A DNA stretch of 45,361 nucleotides from JALOBO01 sp023228225 (GCA_041663585.1 JBAYMN010000007.1:1-45361); one strand, 5' to 3'. Positions 16,284 through 25,285 are shown, counted from the first letter of the stretch. Notes: generated by a model from the letters alone, not told the origin. Program-made: numbers and translations.

Positions 16284-18671
16284 TTATATTACTTTTGTTA
16301 AGAATTGTAAAATATTAAATAGATTTGAATTTTCTAGTCTAGAATTTACATTTTCACATTTACCTAACGAATATACGCCTTCGGTTTTTATTTTATATAT
16401 CCCTAGTTCTTTAAACGTATAAAGACAAATTACAAACTGTACATAATTTAATTGCTCATTAAGTCCTACACAAGCCTTATTAAACCAATCGTATTCATTT
16501 ATTCCAAAAATGTTGTTTTTAATACCGCGGTTAATAAAGTAAAAATATTTTTCAAATTTATCACGCATTATGTTTGCGTTTTTAAATATACCGCTATCAA
16601 ATTTTCTATCTGCGGGAGCATAAATTTGTGCAACTGTAAACTTATTTAATTCTTTAATATACCCATCATCAAGCACAGGATCAAGTAGCACAATATTTTT
16701 AAAAATTGCTAGTTCGCTATTTGTTGCAGGTGATAAAATTAATGTATTAAATCCATTAGAAGCAGTAAAATAAAACATGTCTTTATAAATAATTTGATTA
16801 CTCCAATTATTTAAAATAAATTTTTCAAATGTTGCCACAGTATTTGCTATAAATAAAGTACCGCAAAGATTATCTTTAATCAAACCGTTTACTAGGTTTT
16901 GAGTATCAGTGTATTGTTTATATTTTGCTTCGGTGGAATTTGTAGTATAAAGCAACTGTTTTATATATTCGCCATAAGCAATTTCTTTACTTTGTTCAAG
17001 TGGCAAAACAGATGAATAATCTAATGCTCTAATTACACCTTTTACAGTTTGTTTATCTCTGTAAATATCTGTTTGCAATTCAATTAGTGCGGTTTTTTTG
17101 CAATCAGAACTTAATGTAAAATAATATTTGGAAGCGTTAAAATATACCATACTAAAACCTTCGGCTTGCACAATAAGATGATTATTGTAATTACGCATTA
17201 AACTAACATTTGCTTTTTCAAATTCTATACAAAAAATTGGTCTTGGATTTTCACAACCAAATGGTTCTAAAATATCTAATTTAGTTACAAAATCCATATC
17301 AATGTCTTTAATATTAATCAAGTCATCATAAATTTTACTTGGCATAAACAATCCATTTCCATAATTTTTTGAAACATAATCATCTACACTTTGTACAAAC
17401 TTATCATAATTTTTTACTTTTAGTGTAAGCCCTGCCGCCATCGTATGTCCGCCAAATGTTTCTAAAATATCTTTAAAACTTGAAAGCATTTCATAGATAT
17501 TTACGCCATTTATACTCCTGCATGAGCCTTTTAGTGAGTCGCCGGTCTGCGAAAACAAAAATACTGGCCTATTAAATTCATCGGTGAGTCTAGCGGCAAC
17601 TATCCCTAAAATACCACTGTCCCATTCATTACTACTTAAAACTATTGCTCTGCAATCCGCCATACTACCTGCCACAATTTCGGAAATGCACTGCGTATAA
17701 ATTAAATTGCATAGTTCCTGTCTTTTTGTGTTGTGTGCGGTAAGTTCAATTATTGATTGTTTAATATCTGCTTCATCTTTCGATATAAAAATAAGAAGCG
17801 ATGGAGTAGAATCCCCCATTCTTCCAGCAGCATTAATTTTTGGAGCAAGTTTAAAAGATATATCGGTCGCAGTTAATTCGTTAGTTATTTTTAAATCTTT
17901 CATAAGCATCTTAATGCCTATTCGCTTATGTTTTTTAATCGCTTCAAGTCCAAAATGTACAATTATACGATTTTCATCAAGTAATGGTACAATATCCGCA
18001 ACTGTTGCAATAGCAGCAATATCTATATATTCATTTATCGCTTGCATTCCACCCATGGCTTGCACAATTTTTAACGCAACGCCAGCACCGCATAATTGCT
18101 TAAACGGATAGGCTTGGTTTGGAAGTTTTGCATTTATAGTTATACAATCGGGTAACTGTAAGGGAATGTCATGGTGGTCGGTAACAATAACATCAATTCC
18201 CAATTCGTGAATATAATCAATTTCGGCTTTACATGAAATGCCACAATCTACTGTAATAATTAGGTCTGGCATATAATCTTCGGCAATTTTTTCTATGGCT
18301 GACATTGTTAGCCCATATCCATCTACATATCTATTGGGTAAGTAACAATGTATATTTTGTAGCCCGATTGATTTTAAATATAAATATAATATAGCAGAAG
18401 CAGATACACCATCGGTATCATAATCTCCATAAATTACAACGGTTTCGCCATTTTTGAGTGCCATTCTTAATCTTGATACGGTTTCCGCCATTCCGCTTAG
18501 CAAAAACGGGTCATTTAAGTTTTGTAAATTAGGGTGCAAAAATCCTTCAAAATCTCTAACCCCGCGTGAATAAATGAGCCTAGCGATTGTTTCTGAAATA
18601 TCATATTTTTGTGCTAACATTTTTATTTGTTCATCGCTAATATTCTCGGTTTCTCTTTTAACAAATAACAT
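16284..18671 (-). CDS. recJ: Single-stranded-DNA-specific exonuclease RecJ
   Basis: 5'-3' exonuclease acting in recombination and mismatch or base-excision repair, 795 residues. The DHH phosphoesterase motifs are all present: GDYDTDGVSA (D83, D85), VDCGIS (D142), TDHHDIP (D165-H166-H167) and a conserved CGAGVALK segment. The DHHA1 motif GGHTMAAGLTL follows, then an OB-type domain (about 460-560) and a C-terminal extension of some 220 residues typical of Bacillota RecJ. It starts an operon with relA and hemZ behind a strong promoter (18701-18729). In Bacillus recJ and relA are separated by apt, which is absent here. Confidence 0.95.
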   Translation of the reverse strand: MLFVKRETENISDEQIKMLAQKYDISETIARLIYSRGVRDFEGFLHPNLQNLNDPFLLSGMAETVSRLRMALKNGETVVIYGDYDTDGVSASAILYLYLKSIGLQNIHCYLPNRYVDGYGLTMSAIEKIAEDYMPDLIITVDCGISCKAEIDYIHELGIDVIVTDHHDIPLQLPDCITINAKLPNQAYPFKQLCGAGVALKIVQAMGGMQAINEYIDIAAIATVADIVPLLDENRIIVHFGLEAIKKHKRIGIKMLMKDLKITNELTATDISFKLAPKINAAGRMGDSTPSLLIFISKDEADIKQSIIELTAHNTKRQELCNLIYTQCISEIVAGSMADCRAIVLSSNEWDSGILGIVAARLTDEFNRPVFLFSQTGDSLKGSCRSINGVNIYEMLSSFKDILETFGGHTMAAGLTLKVKNYDKFVQSVDDYVSKNYGNGLFMPSKIYDDLINIKDIDMDFVTKLDILEPFGCENPRPIFCIEFEKANVSLMRNYNNHLIVQAEGFSMVYFNASKYYFTLSSDCKKTALIELQTDIYRDKQTVKGVIRALDYSSVLPLEQSKEIAYGEYIKQLLYTTNSTEAKYKQYTDTQNLVNGLIKDNLCGTLFIANTVATFEKFILNNWSNQIIYKDMFYFTASNGFNTLILSPATNSELAIFKNIVLLDPVLDDGYIKELNKFTVAQIYAPADRKFDSGIFKNANIMRDKFEKYFYFINRGIKNNIFGINEYDWFNKACVGLNEQLNYVQFVICLYTFKELGIYKIKTEGVYSLGKCENVNSRLENSNLFNILQFLTKVI

Positions 18672-18700
18672 CTATAAATTTTCCTTTTAACATTTGAAAA

Positions 18701-18729
18701 ATTATAGCATTATAAATTTTTTTGAGCAA
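18701..18729 (-). promoter_or_regulatory. Promoter of recJ-relA-hemZ
   Basis: On the minus strand TTGCTC, 17 bp, TATAAT, with an extended TGC before the -10. It lies 29 bases upstream of the recJ ATG. Confidence 0.7.
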
Positions 18730-18798
18730 CTGTTTTATACTGTTCGCTTGGTCAAAAATATCTACATAAATTTATTATACTTTGTAATCTTAATTAAA

Positions 18799-18825
18799 AA
18801 TATACGCCCGCTAAAAAATAGCGGG
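18799..18825 (-). terminator. Probable terminator of secD-secF
   Basis: CCCGCTA and TAGCGGG pair around a 5-base loop (18807-18825), about 35 bases after the secF stop. The T tract on the minus strand is interrupted (CGTATATTTTT), so efficiency is uncertain. Confidence 0.5.
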
Positions 18826-18859
18826 TTTTAAAAATTAATTACTATAATTTACAGCGTTA

Positions 18860-19918
18860 TTATTCTGCTGGTTTAATTTCTGGTTTAACTACAATAGCAT
18901 TTACTTTTTTGCTTTTTTGCTCTTCGCGTTTATCCATAATTAATGCCCAAAGCGAAGGGGCTATGCAAGTAGAAGAATAAACACCCGAAACCAAACCAAA
19001 TATAATAGGAAGGGCAAACTCTCTTATAGCAGATACACCAATAATTGTAAGGATTAGTATAACAATAATTGTTGTAAATGAAGTGTATAAAGTACGCGTA
19101 AGCATTTCTCTAACTGACATATCTGCTAGGCGCGCATGTGTATAATCTTTATACTTTTCATTTGTTCTATTTTCTCTTATTCTATCAAAAACAATAATTG
19201 TATTATTAATTGAATAGCCTGCAATAGTTATGATTGCCGCAATAAATGGACTGTTAATTTGAATTTGGAATACAAGTACAAGTGCGGACATAATAAGCAC
19301 ATCATGTACTAATACAATTAAGGTAACTAGTCCACTCACAAGTTCAAATCTTATAGCAAGATAAATTAATACAAGCACCATTGTGGCGAGCAACGCAAGC
19401 ATGGCATATAGTAATAATTCACCAGAAGATGTTGCTCCTATACGCTGAGTATCATCAATTCTAAATCCTGCACTATGTTCGGCATTTAAAGCATCTTCTA
19501 TTTGGTCTTTAACCGTTGCACCTAGTGCATTCATTTCTTCATCGGTATAGCCTGCAATATCTTGATATTTTATAACAATAGCCGCATCTGTGCCTTCGCC
19601 TTGTTTTTGGCTACTGCTCAGTTTTAAGCCGTTTTCGGTTAAAATGTCTTCAATGGTAGCAAGATTTTGGTTATAAATTAAAGTTGTTTCAAGTTCTTCA
19701 CCCATACGAACGGTAATAATAGTACCGCCAGTAAAATCAAGTCCCAAATTAAAACCAAAAATAATCAAAATCATAAGTCCAATAAATATTATTGCACTTG
19801 ATACAATAAAGAAATATCTTTTATTTTTATTTACGGGTAATTCTTTGCTTTCTTTTAAATTTTTAAAAAATTGCTTAATGCGGGCTTTTAAGCCACTAAA
19901 AAAATTATTCGTTCTCAT
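18860..19918 (-). CDS. secF: Protein translocase subunit SecF
   Basis: Membrane partner of SecD that uses the proton gradient to pull exported proteins out of SecYEG. The 352 residues show TM1 (about 36-57) followed by the family motif GLDFTGGT, a periplasm-type P1 domain outside the membrane (about 70-160), and five further helices (about 165-330) with the segment GYSINNTIIVFDRIREN, the diagnostic SecF motif. It overlaps secD by 14 bases, so the pair is translationally coupled. Separate secD and secF genes, rather than the fused secDF of Bacillus, is the common clostridial state. Confidence 0.96.
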   Translation of the reverse strand: MRTNNFFSGLKARIKQFFKNLKESKELPVNKNKRYFFIVSSAIIFIGLMILIIFGFNLGLDFTGGTIITVRMGEELETTLIYNQNLATIEDILTENGLKLSSSQKQGEGTDAAIVIKYQDIAGYTDEEMNALGATVKDQIEDALNAEHSAGFRIDDTQRIGATSSGELLLYAMLALLATMVLVLIYLAIRFELVSGLVTLIVLVHDVLIMSALVLVFQIQINSPFIAAIITIAGYSINNTIIVFDRIRENRTNEKYKDYTHARLADMSVREMLTRTLYTSFTTIIVILILTIIGVSAIREFALPIIFGLVSGVYSSTCIAPSLWALIMDKREEQKSKKVNAIVVKPEIKPAE

Positions 19919-21191
19919 TTACATTGCCCTCCCTAGTCAGTTTTAATGGCTTTGGATTTGTACTGTTTATAGGTAAATACCATTTTACGAACTTTTTAGT
20001 TACTAATAGCGTAGTAAACATTGATACTACAATACCTAATAGTAGCGTAATGGCAAATCCTTTAATTGAACTTGTACCCAAAACATATAATACTACACCT
20101 GCAATAATTGTTGTAACATTGGAATCTAATATGGCACTAAAACTCTTTTTAAACCCACTGGCAACAGATGCGGGAATTTTTTTTCCTAATTTATACTCAT
20201 CTTTAATCCTTTCAAATATAATAACATTACCATCTACTGCCATTCCTAAACTTAATATAATACCTGCAATACCTGGTAAAGTTAATTGCACAAGCGGAAC
20301 TGCTTGTAAGAAAAACAATAAAATTACAACATAAACGAGTAGAGAAAGGTCTGCCATAACACCAAACATTCCATAAACTAATATTAAGAATATTGCAATT
20401 ATAATAAAGCCAATAATGCCGGCAATTATGCCATTTTGCAGAGCATTTTCACCTAGCGTAGCCGAAATTACAGAATTATCAAGTAGTGTTAAATCAACAG
20501 AGAATGTGCCACTTAATAATTTTGTCGCAAACTCTTCGGCACCTGCAAGCGTGCTCATATTATCACCTGTAATAAAAGTTACGCCATTTGTAATTGCTTC
20601 GCTTACGGTTGGCTGAGAATACAACTCACCACCTATATAAATGTAAAGGCTTGACCCGGCAATTTCGGTAGTTAAATCCGAAAACAGTGTCGTGCCTTCA
20701 TCAGTAAACTGTATTACAACACCATACTCGCCATCTTGGTATGACGCTTGAATATCTTCTATGTGCTCGCCGGTAATAATGGCTTCGGCAGTATCGCTTT
20801 CTTCTTTTTTAATTTCTAGTTTAGCGGGAGTACCAATAAGTTCAAAAATAGCAGATGGATCATCTACATCTGGCACTTCAATTCTTATTTTATTACCTTG
20901 TTGTTCAACTACGGTGGCTTCGGTATAGCCTTCACTTGTAAGTAAATCAGAAAGTCTTTTGATTGTAGCGGTTAGACTTGTATCAAAATCTGCATCTGAG
21001 TTTTCTGGTTCTGTGGCTTCATATACAGCCACAATCCCACCTTTTAAATCAATTCCTAGTTTAATGGCTCCCACAAATGAATTATATTTATAATAAGTGA
21101 AAGGTATTTCAAAAGGAACAACCGCAAGGAAAAGTCCAATTAATATCACAATGGCCATAGCTATAAATTTTCTAATTGATTTTTTACGCAT
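19905..21191 (-). CDS. secD: Protein translocase subunit SecD
   Basis: RND-superfamily subunit of the Sec accessory complex, 428 residues. Seen: an N-terminal helix (about 8-28), the motif GIDLKGGI, a compact external domain (about 60-240), and five C-terminal helices (about 250-420) with GMAVDGNVIIFERIKDE, which matches the SecD signature. It is shorter than enterobacterial SecD but normal for Bacillota. It has a near-consensus promoter (21227-21255), so secDF is transcribed independently of the genes upstream. YajC, its usual partner, is encoded about 1.1 kb upstream. Confidence 0.96.
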   Translation of the reverse strand: MRKKSIRKFIAMAIVILIGLFLAVVPFEIPFTYYKYNSFVGAIKLGIDLKGGIVAVYEATEPENSDADFDTSLTATIKRLSDLLTSEGYTEATVVEQQGNKIRIEVPDVDDPSAIFELIGTPAKLEIKKEESDTAEAIITGEHIEDIQASYQDGEYGVVIQFTDEGTTLFSDLTTEIAGSSLYIYIGGELYSQPTVSEAITNGVTFITGDNMSTLAGAEEFATKLLSGTFSVDLTLLDNSVISATLGENALQNGIIAGIIGFIIIAIFLILVYGMFGVMADLSLLVYVVILLFFLQAVPLVQLTLPGIAGIILSLGMAVDGNVIIFERIKDEYKLGKKIPASVASGFKKSFSAILDSNVTTIIAGVVLYVLGTSSIKGFAITLLLGIVVSMFTTLLVTKKFVKWYLPINSTNPKPLKLTREGNVNENE

Positions 21192-21226
21192 TTATTTCTC
21201 GTCTCCAATTAACACAATTACAGACA

Positions 21227-21255
21227 ATTATATTAGATAATCTATAAATAGTCAA
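21227..21255 (-). promoter_or_regulatory. Promoter of secD-secF
   Basis: On the minus strand TTGACT, 17 bp, TATAAT, 36 bases before the secD ATG. It is one of the best promoters in the window. Confidence 0.8.
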
Positions 21256-21331
21256 TTAAATAGTTAATTTCAATTTATAAATTTTTCATATCTAAATGTT
21301 TACCAAAAAATAAATATAAAATACGCGCCTT

Positions 21332-21358
21332 TATAAAAAATAAACGCCCTAGGCGTTG
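21332..21358 (-). terminator. Intrinsic terminator upstream of secD
   Basis: On the minus strand AACGCC and GGCGTT pair around a 3-base loop and are followed by a T-rich tract (TATTTTTT). It insulates secD from transcription coming from the RNA region. Confidence 0.75.
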
Positions 21359-21561
21359 AAATAACCTTACTATGAACTTATATAAAAAACTTAAACCTTA
21401 TCTTATTAAAGTAGTACACGCTAAGTAGTTTAAACGCAAATAACTCAAAAATCTTTAATTTTATGCTACTCCACTTTTCTATTCAAAGGTACAGCAAAAA
21501 TATACTGTGTGTTTTAGCAGTTTATATAAAATGTGCAGTACGAGTTTAAAAATCCCCAACG

Positions 21562-21607
21562 AAAAAATAAGCATAGTCTTAGGCTTTTGCCTGACTTGCT
21601 TATTTTG
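21562..21607 (-). terminator. Strong terminator hairpin of the structured RNA region
   Basis: On the minus strand ATAAGCA, AGTC and AGGC pair in turn with TGCTTAT, GACT and GCCT, with an AAAA loop and tiny bulges, giving about 15 bp that flanking A/T pairs can extend. Six Ts follow on the minus strand. On the plus strand the T tract is shorter, so the minus strand is the likely direction. Confidence 0.75.
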
Positions 21608-21740
21608 AGTGATATCCTATGAAGGAAGAGATTAGCATTTTTATCAAAAATGCGGTTAAAAGAGAAACTCACGAGCCCGGCGGTTAGCAAATTTTTTAAT
21701 TTGCGTGCCCGCTACTTATCGGCTCGTGGTTTCCCTTTTA
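21562..21740 (-). ncRNA. Candidate structured RNA, family unknown
   Basis: About 180 bases starting one base after the TIGR04086 stop codon and ending at a strong terminator. On the minus strand: a long hairpin (21658-21739) with an outer 11-bp helix (AAAAGGGAAAC with GTTTCTCTTTT), an 8-bp helix (CACGAGCC with GGCTCGTG), an asymmetric internal loop containing GATAAGTA, a 4-bp GCGG/CCGC helix and a 7-bp terminal helix with an AAAA loop; then a perfect 8-bp hairpin (21635-21653); a linker with CTCTTCCTTC; then the terminator hairpin. No signature of tmRNA, RNase P, SRP RNA, T-box or a riboswitch that I know was recognised. No promoter is evident, so it may be the processed 3' end of the upstream operon, or only a double terminator. 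The plus strand cannot be excluded. Confidence 0.35.
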
Positions 21741-21741
21741 A

Positions 21742-22167
21742 TTAGTTGTTAACGCGATAATTACGTTTTAAATTTACTAAAATTATTCCCGAAATAGCAC
21801 CAGTAATGCCACCAAATAAAAGGTCATTAACAAAACTTGTATCTAATACAAATGTGCCATCAAGAGCGGAAAAAACTAAAAATGAAAGCACCGTATAAAA
21901 AAGTCCTACTAAAATACCTTTAAACATACCCGAGTAATAACTATTTTTAAGTGCAAAATATACTCCTATAAAAATACTTAAAATCTTAATGATTTGATTT
22001 ATTGGCGTAATTACACTATCTGAAATATCTGTAAGTTTAATTATTAATGCAAATAGTAACACTAAAATTAATGATATTATTACACCAATTACTGCACCTT
22101 TAAGCACTTGCACAAATGCTTTTTTTGAACTTAAAGGTATACTTTGTGTTTTTGAAGTAGCATTCAT
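21742..22167 (-). CDS. TIGR04086 family membrane protein (YrzE-like)
   Basis: Small membrane protein of unknown function, 141 residues with four predicted helices (about 22-46, 57-75, 80-102, 112-132), each rich in Gly and hydrophobic residues, and a basic C-terminus (KRNYR). It matches the TIGR04086 family by size, topology and place: in Bacillus (yrzE) and clostridia this gene lies between yajC and secD. In many clostridia the ranthipeptide (SCIFF) precursor and its maturase follow it; neither is present here. A GGAGG site precedes the ATG. The stop codon is within two bases of a long hairpin. Confidence 0.75.
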   Translation of the reverse strand: MNATSKTQSIPLSSKKAFVQVLKGAVIGVIISLILVLLFALIIKLTDISDSVITPINQIIKILSIFIGVYFALKNSYYSGMFKGILVGLFYTVLSFLVFSALDGTFVLDTSFVNDLLFGGITGAISGIILVNLKRNYRVNN

Positions 22168-22223
22168 AATAATTCCTCCGTTTTTCTATTAAATTATTAT
22201 GTACTAGCATTAAAAAATATAAC

Positions 22224-22250
22224 AAAAAAGTCGCAAAATTATTGCAACTT
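22224..22250 (-). terminator. Terminator after yajC
   Basis: On the minus strand AAGTTGC pairs with GCGACTT (one G-U pair) around a 9-base loop, followed by a T tract. It lies about 40 bases after the yajC stop. Confidence 0.6.
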
Positions 22251-22288
22251 CTAAGATTTTATAAATTTTTATAAGTTCAATTATAAAA

Positions 22289-22801
22289 TTATTCTTTTGT
22301 GATTGTGTCCACTTTGCGAGGTCTACCACGAGGACGCTTTACTTTTGTGGCTTTTGCGGCAAGTTCTTCAACTGTTAAAACTTTATGGGGTCTGCCACGA
22401 GGACGTTTTACTTCTGCTGGGATATCTTCCGTATAAACTTCTACATCTAATGCAGATTTCTCATTATTTTCATTTTTAGTTAAAGCAGACTTTGTATCTA
22501 ACCCATAAACAGCATTAAGATCTATTTCAACATACGAAACTTTTTTACCATTACCAGATTTGATCAGTACAACTTTTCCATCTGTGGTATCAGTAATAGT
22601 CTCTACGATACCGTACAAACCGCTATAAGTTTTTACTTTATCGCCTATTTTTAATGTATTTAAAAATTCCATTCTTTGTTTGGTCAAATCGCGATTTTTA
22701 AAACTACTAAATATAAACATTATAATTAGGGCTGCTAAAAGAATTAATATAAGCCCATAACTTTCAAAAAAACTTGCACTTTCATTTAATAAACTAAACA
22801 T
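22289..22801 (-). CDS. yajC: YajC family Sec accessory protein with two AT-hook motifs
   Basis: Single-span membrane subunit associated with SecDF. The first 100 of 170 residues are an ordinary YajC: a helix at about 15-34, then the cytoplasmic KIGDKVKTYSGLYGIVETI segment and a beta-rich domain. The usual protein ends soon after; here about 70 more residues follow, acidic at first, then with two copies of KRPRGRPxKV (132-141 and 155-164). RGRP flanked by basic residues is the core of the AT-hook, a minor-groove binder of AT-rich DNA. The copies are separated by a short acidic and Ala-rich spacer. The tail is predicted to face the cytoplasm. A GGAG site precedes the ATG, and the gene sits between tgt and the TIGR04086 gene as in Bacillus. 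Confidence 0.88.
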   Translation of the reverse strand: MFSLLNESASFFESYGLILILLAALIIMFIFSSFKNRDLTKQRMEFLNTLKIGDKVKTYSGLYGIVETITDTTDGKVVLIKSGNGKKVSYVEIDLNAVYGLDTKSALTKNENNEKSALDVEVYTEDIPAEVKRPRGRPHKVLTVEELAAKATKVKRPRGRPRKVDTITKE

Positions 22802-22951
22802 AACACCTTACTCCTTTTAATAAATCTACATCGTAGTCTAACACTTTAAAATTTAAATAGCAAATAATTTGTATTGATTTTATTATTACTTTGGTATTTT
22901 TATTAAATTAAAACATCACCAAGAGAATATCAAAAAATATAAGTTTTTATA

Positions 22952-24073
22952 TTAATTGCCCATATTATCTTTGTAGTTTTTAATAAACTCATTTCTAAAA
23001 TCTAAAAACCTATCTTCTCTTATAGAATCTTTGATTTCTTCCATAAAATGCGTTAAAAAATAAAGGTTATGGACCGAAAGAAGTCTTGCACCTAATATTT
23101 CATCAACATTAAATAAATGTCTAATATATGCCTTAGTGTAATGCTGGCAAGTATAACAACCACAACCCTCATCTATGGGGGTAAAATCTTCTTTATATTG
23201 TGCATTTTTCACAACTATTCTACCAAATTTTGTCATAGCAGTTCCATTTCGTGCAATACGCGTTGGAAGCACACAGTCAAACATGTCAACGCCTCGGTAA
23301 ACACTTTCAACTATGCAATCAGGAGTGCCTACCCCCATTAAATAGTGCGGAACATTTTGAGGTAAATGTGGTTTTAAAACATCAAGTATTTGATACATTA
23401 CGGATTTTGGCTCACCGACCGAAAGTCCGCCGATTGCCACACCATATTTAATATATGGTAAAGTGGCCTCTAAACTTTTTAATCGTAAATCCTCAAAAAA
23501 GTTGCCTTGAATAATTGGAAATAACGCTTGCTGTTCGTTTTTGTGTGCATCATAACAACGTTTGAGCCAGCGAGTTGTACGGACTAGTGCTGTTTCTGCT
23601 CCTTTATAATCTACTTCCGGTCCTGTACACTGGTCAAAAGCCATAATAATATCGGCTCCAAGCGCATTTTCTATTTCTACTACTTTTTCAGGTGTAAAGT
23701 AATGTTTTTCGCCACTTATATGTGACCTAAATTCTACGCCATCTTCCCTTATCTTATTAAGTGTAGATAACGAAAAAACTTGAAAACCACCACTATCGGT
23801 AAGTATAGGCTTATCCCAGTTCATAAATTTGTGAAGTCCACCTGCCACTTTAATTAATTCGTGTCCTGGTCTTAAATATAAATGATAGGTATTACTTAGA
23901 ATAATTTGTGCTCCTAAATCTTTAACTTCTTCGGGAGTTAAACTTTTAACTGTCGCTTGGGTTCCTACGGGCATAAATACAGGGGTTTCTATAATGCCAT
24001 GAGGAGTTGTGAACTTTCCTATTCTCGCACCCGATTGCTTACATATTTTTGTAATTTCAAAACTAAAATTCAT
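22952..24073 (-). CDS. tgt: Queuine tRNA-ribosyltransferase
   Basis: Exchanges guanine 34 of GUN-anticodon tRNAs for preQ1 on the way to queuosine. The 373 residues have family length. Seen: LTDSGGFQVFSL with the catalytic Asp, the segment FDQCTG (FDEC in most relatives), GGLSVGEP, the second catalytic Asp in MFDCVLPTRIARNG, and the zinc site CGCYTCQHYTKAYIRHL near residue 310. It stands 77 bases after queA, which carries out the next step of the same pathway, and 150 bases before yajC. Confidence 0.97.
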   Translation of the reverse strand: MNFSFEITKICKQSGARIGKFTTPHGIIETPVFMPVGTQATVKSLTPEEVKDLGAQIILSNTYHLYLRPGHELIKVAGGLHKFMNWDKPILTDSGGFQVFSLSTLNKIREDGVEFRSHISGEKHYFTPEKVVEIENALGADIIMAFDQCTGPEVDYKGAETALVRTTRWLKRCYDAHKNEQQALFPIIQGNFFEDLRLKSLEATLPYIKYGVAIGGLSVGEPKSVMYQILDVLKPHLPQNVPHYLMGVGTPDCIVESVYRGVDMFDCVLPTRIARNGTAMTKFGRIVVKNAQYKEDFTPIDEGCGCYTCQHYTKAYIRHLFNVDEILGARLLSVHNLYFLTHFMEEIKDSIREDRFLDFRNEFIKNYKDNMGN

Positions 24074-24150
24074 TTTTTATTTTTACCTTTTGTTTTCTTT
24101 GAGTTTTTCATATAGTTACTTTGCATAATTATACAATATTTTGAATAATA

Positions 24151-25176
24151 TTACATAATAAACATTGCATCGCCAAAACTAAAAAATCTATATTTTTCTT
24201 CTACTGCAATTTTATAAAGGTTAAGGGTTTCTTCTCTACCGATAAGTGCACTAACAAGCATAACAAGTGTAGATTCAGGCAAGTGAAAATTTGTAATAAG
24301 CGCATCAACCGATTTAAAATTATATGGCGGATAAATAAATATGTCAGTATTTTTAAATCCACTTTGAACTATGCCATTATTATCTGTCATAGATTCTAGT
24401 GTTCTGGCCGAAGTCGTGCCTACCGCAACAATTCGCCTATGTTCTTGCTTTGCTAAATTTATAATTTTTGCAACTTGTGGTAAAATCTCGCAATATTCTG
24501 TATGCATTTTATGTTTGGTAATATCGTTTTCCTTTACTGGTCTAAATGTACCTAGCCCTACATTTAATAATACTTCCGCAACAATTATTCCTTTATCTTT
24601 TATTGTTTGCAATAACTCGGGTGTAAAATGAAGACCAGCAGTAGGCGCGGCGCTTGAAGTGCCTTGTTTACAATAAACAGTTTGATATGAAGATTTATCT
24701 TTTAATTCTTGCGTAATATAATGAGGAAGTGGAATTAATCCCGTTGCATTTAATACATCTTCAAATATCCCACTAAATATGAATTCTATGGTTTTACCGC
24801 CAAAATCAGTATCGCCGGTAACGACAGAACTTAATCTATCGTTAAATTTTATAATAGTACCATTTTTTAAGCGTTTTGCCGGTTTAGCAAGCACTTCCCA
24901 ATTTTTTAAATCAAGTCGTCTTTCTAACAAAATTTCTATTTTTGCACCAGTTTCAATTTTTATGCCAAAAAGTCTGGCGGGTAACACTTTTGTTGTATTA
25001 ATTACTAGCACATCACCTTTATTTAAGTATTCAATTACATCTTTAAAAATTTTGTGTTCAACTACTTTTGTTTTTATATTATAAACCAAAAGCCTTGCAC
25101 TGTCGCGTGGTATTGCGGGTTGCTGTGCAATCAATTCTTGTGGTAATTCGTAATAATAGTCTTTTAAAGTTTCCAT
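24151..25176 (-). CDS. queA: S-adenosylmethionine:tRNA ribosyltransferase-isomerase
   Basis: Transfers and isomerises the ribosyl group of SAM onto preQ1-tRNA to give epoxyqueuosine. The 341 residues begin with the family start YYYELPQELIAQQPA and include RDSARLLV, the segment SSAAPTAGLHFT, and GTTSARTLES near residue 260. It is followed by tgt and preceded by ruvB, the standard Bacillota order. The start ATG is preceded by a weak AGCGGAAC-type site. No preQ1 biosynthesis gene is in the window. Confidence 0.97.
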   Translation of the reverse strand: METLKDYYYELPQELIAQQPAIPRDSARLLVYNIKTKVVEHKIFKDVIEYLNKGDVLVINTTKVLPARLFGIKIETGAKIEILLERRLDLKNWEVLAKPAKRLKNGTIIKFNDRLSSVVTGDTDFGGKTIEFIFSGIFEDVLNATGLIPLPHYITQELKDKSSYQTVYCKQGTSSAAPTAGLHFTPELLQTIKDKGIIVAEVLLNVGLGTFRPVKENDITKHKMHTEYCEILPQVAKIINLAKQEHRRIVAVGTTSARTLESMTDNNGIVQSGFKNTDIFIYPPYNFKSVDALITNFHLPESTLVMLVSALIGREETLNLYKIAVEEKYRFFSFGDAMFIM

Positions 25177-25242
25177 TATTTTGTTCCGCTTTGTTTAATT
25201 TAAAGCGACTTATATCCTCTCTTAATTTTAGTATTATGTTTT

Positions 25243-25265
25243 AGGGGCAAAGCGACCAACAATCC
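25243..25265 (+). repeat. Dispersed repeat, partial copy 1
   Basis: Contains AAAGCGACCAACAAT, shared with the copies at 30711 and 31495. The match runs for about 21 bases and then diverges into an AT-rich tract. It lies between queA and ruvB. Confidence 0.6.
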
Positions 25266-25285
25266 TATATTTTAAATTTTACATT

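Larger units (their letters stand above)
21192..21741. other. Gene-free region between secD and the TIGR04086 gene
   Basis: These 550 bases hold no credible ORF. From right to left they contain an 82-base long hairpin (21658-21739), a small perfect hairpin (21635-21653), a strong minus-strand terminator (21562-21607), about 200 bases without any minus-strand ATG, a second minus-strand terminator (21332-21358), and the secD promoter (21227-21255). Confidence 0.75.

Noticed and set aside
21562..21740. Assignment of the structured region to tmRNA, RNase P RNA, SRP RNA, T-box, or a c-di-GMP riboswitch
   Set aside because: None of the invariant sequences of these classes could be found on either strand; a GTAGCGGG stretch recalls part of the GEMM riboswitch, but the rest of its core is absent.
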